Assembly: GCF_002911015.1 (NCBI RefSeq)
Contig: NZ_KZ626850.1
Span: 61,042 to 125,041 of the forward strand
From: Streptomyces populi
GTDB lineage: Bacteria > Actinomycetota > Actinomycetes > Streptomycetales > Streptomycetaceae
Reading direction: 5' to 3'
DNA: 64,000 nucleotides
Below, in pieces: positions 61,659-64,000 of this stretch. Every line of letters begins with the position of its first letter. Position 1 is the first letter of the stretch. The translations under genes were made by a program, and so were the position numbers. The notes under the pieces were generated by a model, which was not told the origin of the DNA, ran no database searches, and was given only the letters and a program-made list of their open reading frames with translations.

Positions 61659-63314
61659 ATGAGCGAGAGCTGCACAGTAGGGCGGTACCTGGTGGACCGG
61701 CTCCGTCAACTGGGCCTGGAGCACCTGTTCGCCATCGCGGGCGACTATTCCATCGAATGGCTGAACCGGTACGTCGCACCGAGCGGCACGAAGATCATCG
61801 AGGAAGTCAACGAGGTGAACGCCGGTTACGCGGCGGACGGATACGCGAGGATGAAGGGGATCGGCGCCCTCTGCGTCACCTACTCCGCGGGGGCGCTGTG
61901 CGCCGTGAACGCCGTCGCCGGCGCCTACGTCGAGAAGGTGCCGCTCGTGCTGATCAACGGCACGCCGAGCGTGAAGAAGACCATCGTCTTCGAGCAGACC
62001 GGCTTCAGCGCGCATCACTTCATCAGCGGACGCGAAACGGATCTCCAGTCGTTCGAGCACCTGACGGTGGCGGCCGTACGGATCGACAATCCGGACCTCG
62101 CGCCGGCGCTGATAGATCACGCGCTGACCCGGTGCATAAGCGAGCGGCGTCCGATCTACATCGAACTGCTCCAGGACATGGTCGACTTGGAGTGCGAGCC
62201 GCCGAGGGGCGTTCTGAAGCCGGCCAGGATCCTGTCGGACGAGACCAGCCTGGAGCAGTCGGTCGCGCGGATCTGCGCGAAGCTCGAGAGCGCCGAGAAC
62301 CCCCTCGTCTGGCTCGGCGTGGAGATCGACCGCCTCGGCCTTCAGGACAAGGCCCTGAGCCTGATCCAGCAACTCAACGTCCCGTTCGTCACGGAACTCC
62401 TCAGCAAGGCCGTCCTCTCCGAGGACGACCCGCTGTTCGTCGGCGTGCTCGACGGCCAGGCGTCGTCGACGGTCGTGACGGACCTGGCCCGCACGTCCGA
62501 CTTCGTACTGGCCCTCGGCGTGTGGCTGACGGACATCAACTCGCTGGGCTGGGACCCGGACTACGACAAGACCGCGTTCGCGTCGTTCGACGCGGTCAAG
62601 TTCGGGACCTTCTTCGGCGGACAGGTCGCCCTGGAGCACCTGATCGACGGCATCCTGGCGGAAGAGATCGCGCCCAAGGAGCGGAAACTTCCGGAGATCC
62701 CGGCCCGCGGCGTGCCGACCGTGAGCGACACCGACGTCATCACGTATCAGGGGTTCTACGACTACGTCCAGCAGTACGTCGACAGGAACACCATCGTCGG
62801 CGCCGACGCGAGCATGAACTACTTCGGGAGCCTGCTGCTCGACGTGCCCAGCCCGGGAGGGTTCGTCGTCCAGTCGTCCTATTCGGCGATCGGCTACAGC
62901 GCACCGGCCGCGACGGGCATCTGCCTCGCGAAGGGGCCCGGGCAGAGGGTACTGGTCTTCTCGGGTGACGGCGGCTTCCAGATGACCGCCCAGTGCCTCT
63001 CGACGCAGACCCGGCTGGGGCTCGATCCGATCGTCTTCGTCATCGACAACGGCGTCTACGCCGTGGAGCAGTGGCTCGCCGACGCGGGGGTGTTCCACTC
63101 CGACGAGCCGTTCTACAAGCCCTGCGAGCTGCACCGGTGGAACTACAGTGCTCTGGCGGACGTCTTCGGCTGCCGCGGGTGGGAAGTCGGCACGTACGGC
63201 GAACTGGGGGACGCCGTGACGGGCGCACTGGAGAACTCGAGCGGTCCGTCCGTCATCCAGGTGCGGGTGCCGCAGAAGACGATCCCCGACAACGCGAGGT
63301 GGAAGGCCCATTAG
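61659..63314 (+). CDS. Pyruvate-decarboxylase-family ThDP enzyme
   Basis: The 551-aa product starts at ATG 61659 behind GGAGAGG. The opening TVGRYLVDRLRQLGLEHLFA is typical of pyruvate/indolepyruvate decarboxylases. The ThDP-activating Glu lies in NEVNAGYAADGYAR (E52), the HH motif in GFSAHHFISG (H119, H120), and the ThDP/Mg motif in GDGGFQMT (G436-T443) followed by DNGVYAVEQ. These conserved residues favour 2-oxo-acid decarboxylation. A C-C cleavage of a cyclic dione, as done by IolD or cyclohexanedione hydrolase (both ThDP enzymes), is another possibility given the IolE-like gene in the operon. It is the last gene of the run. Confidence 0.85.
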   Translation: MSESCTVGRYLVDRLRQLGLEHLFAIAGDYSIEWLNRYVAPSGTKIIEEVNEVNAGYAADGYARMKGIGALCVTYSAGALCAVNAVAGAYVEKVPLVLINGTPSVKKTIVFEQTGFSAHHFISGRETDLQSFEHLTVAAVRIDNPDLAPALIDHALTRCISERRPIYIELLQDMVDLECEPPRGVLKPARILSDETSLEQSVARICAKLESAENPLVWLGVEIDRLGLQDKALSLIQQLNVPFVTELLSKAVLSEDDPLFVGVLDGQASSTVVTDLARTSDFVLALGVWLTDINSLGWDPDYDKTAFASFDAVKFGTFFGGQVALEHLIDGILAEEIAPKERKLPEIPARGVPTVSDTDVITYQGFYDYVQQYVDRNTIVGADASMNYFGSLLLDVPSPGGFVVQSSYSAIGYSAPAATGICLAKGPGQRVLVFSGDGGFQMTAQCLSTQTRLGLDPIVFVIDNGVYAVEQWLADAGVFHSDEPFYKPCELHRWNYSALADVFGCRGWEVGTYGELGDAVTGALENSSGPSVIQVRVPQKTIPDNARWKAH

Positions 63315-63350
63315 CGGGCCCAGGACGCGGGCCGGTCAGCTCTGTGCCGG

Positions 63351-64000
63351 TCAGCCGTTCTCGGACCGTACGGGCGCGGGCGCGTCGTCGGAACCGTCCG
63401 CCTTCCGACGCACCGCCACCGTCCCGGACCGCGGCACGGCGGGTTCGGGCAGGGTGCGGAAGAGCCACCAGCTCAGGGCGGGCATCAGAACGAGCGGTGC
63501 CAGAGCGGTGCGCAGCGACGTGGCGTCGGCGACCCCGCCGATGAGCGGGCTGACCAGACCACCGATGCTGACGGTCAGGCCGAGGGTGATTCCGCCGGCG
63601 GTGCCGACCCGGGTGGGCAGGTAGTCCTGCCCGAGCGTGACCTGGAGCGAGAACGGGACGTAGAGGCCGGCCGAGGTCAGCGCGACGAACGGGTACAGCG
63701 CCTGGCCGGGCGCGAGCACGACCCCCGCGACGGAGCCGACGGTGACCAGGTACGACCAGCGGGAGACGGTGACCCGGTCCCAGCGGTCGGCCAGCCGGCC
63801 GCCGAGTACGGAGCCCACCGCGCCGCCGGCGTAGAGGACGAACAGCGCCGCGGTGCCCGCCGCCGTGCTGCCGCCGTTGCGCTCCTGCGCGTACAGCGAG
63901 ATGAAGCTGCTCAGGCCGACGAAGACGATCGACCGGCAGACCACGGCGAGCGACAGCCTCACGAACGACGGCCGGTCGTCGCGGCCGACGGTCACGGCCG
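63351..64000 (-). CDS. MFS transporter, N-terminus beyond window
   Basis: 216 codons of the C-terminal part are visible on the minus strand, open at base 64000. Around six hydrophobic segments are present, with loop text GGRLADRWDRVTVSR matching the MFS motif and ALYPFVALTSAGLYVPFSLQV near the middle. It ends with a basic/acidic cytoplasmic tail. It resembles fosmidomycin-resistance-type (Fsr) transporters. It converges on the ThDP gene with 36 bases between the stops, so it is not in the operon but may serve its substrate or product. Confidence 0.82.
   Translation of the reverse strand, partial: AVTVGRDDRPSFVRLSLAVVCRSIVFVGLSSFISLYAQERNGGSTAAGTAALFVLYAGGAVGSVLGGRLADRWDRVTVSRWSYLVTVGSVAGVVLAPGQALYPFVALTSAGLYVPFSLQVTLGQDYLPTRVGTAGGITLGLTVSIGGLVSPLIGGVADATSLRTALAPLVLMPALSWWLFRTLPEPAVPRSGTVAVRRKADGSDDAPAPVRSENG

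Overview
The window is 64 kb of very GC-rich DNA with GTG/TTG starts beside ATG, purine-rich ribosome sites, many ATGA start/stop overlaps, Tat and Sec secretion signals, SpoIIE-type phosphatases, a class F sortase and a spore-associated-protein homologue. This points to a Streptomyces chromosome, probably away from the most conserved core because most genes are accessory metabolism, regulation or secretion. I see no tRNA, rRNA, insertion sequence, prophage or CRISPR array.

Layout. 0-3.6 kb: end of a hemerythrin-like gene, two small conserved-looking genes and a PAS/PP2C/ATPase/STAS regulator. 3.7-12.7 kb: a co-directional carbon/redox run (FAD/Fe-S oxidoreductase, ThDP enzyme, enolase-superfamily enzyme, GH15 glucanase, SDR). 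12.6-16.7 kb: class F sortase with an envelope protein, an MFS exporter, a free-standing candidate structured RNA, a Tat-secreted protein and a LapA-like membrane protein. 16.8-24.5 kb: sirtuin, nitrobindin-like protein, a frameshifted remnant, a DHA2 exporter, a phosphoesterase, and a coupled nucleotidyltransferase/barstar-domain pair. 24.5-29.4 kb: a long promoter region with TTGCG repeats driving a 1,424-residue secreted GH87 alpha-1,3-glucanase, ended by a strong terminator. 29.4-34.5 kb: acyl-CoA dehydrogenase under a PadR regulator with a perfect operator, a PhzF protein, a deletion scar joining remnants of a TetR gene and an FAD monooxygenase gene, and a methyltransferase. 34.9-48.4 kb: FG-GAP protein, DUF4328 protein, a second SpoIIE-type phosphatase, two kinase-fold phosphotransferases flanking an Mrr-nuclease/TerD fusion, a 695-residue unknown, a DJ-1/PfpI protein and a SapA-like secreted protein. 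48.8-54.3 kb: a membrane-anchored NACHT-like NTPase co-transcribed with a second GH15 enzyme.

55.3-63.3 kb is the most distinctive part: seven tightly packed genes encoding a GMC FAD dehydrogenase, a ferritin-like protein, a probable dehydrogenase small subunit, an IolE-like inosose dehydratase, a second sugar isomerase/epimerase-fold protein, a metallo-beta-lactamase-fold hydrolase and a pyruvate-decarboxylase-family ThDP enzyme, with an MFS transporter facing it. I read this as an undescribed oxidative cyclitol or keto-sugar pathway that uses a flavin dehydrogenase instead of the usual NAD-linked inositol dehydrogenase. The substrate is unknown. The other candidates for novelty are the NACHT-like NTPase/GH15 unit, the Mrr-TerD fusion, the nucleotidyltransferase-barstar pair and the structured RNA at 15.7 kb.
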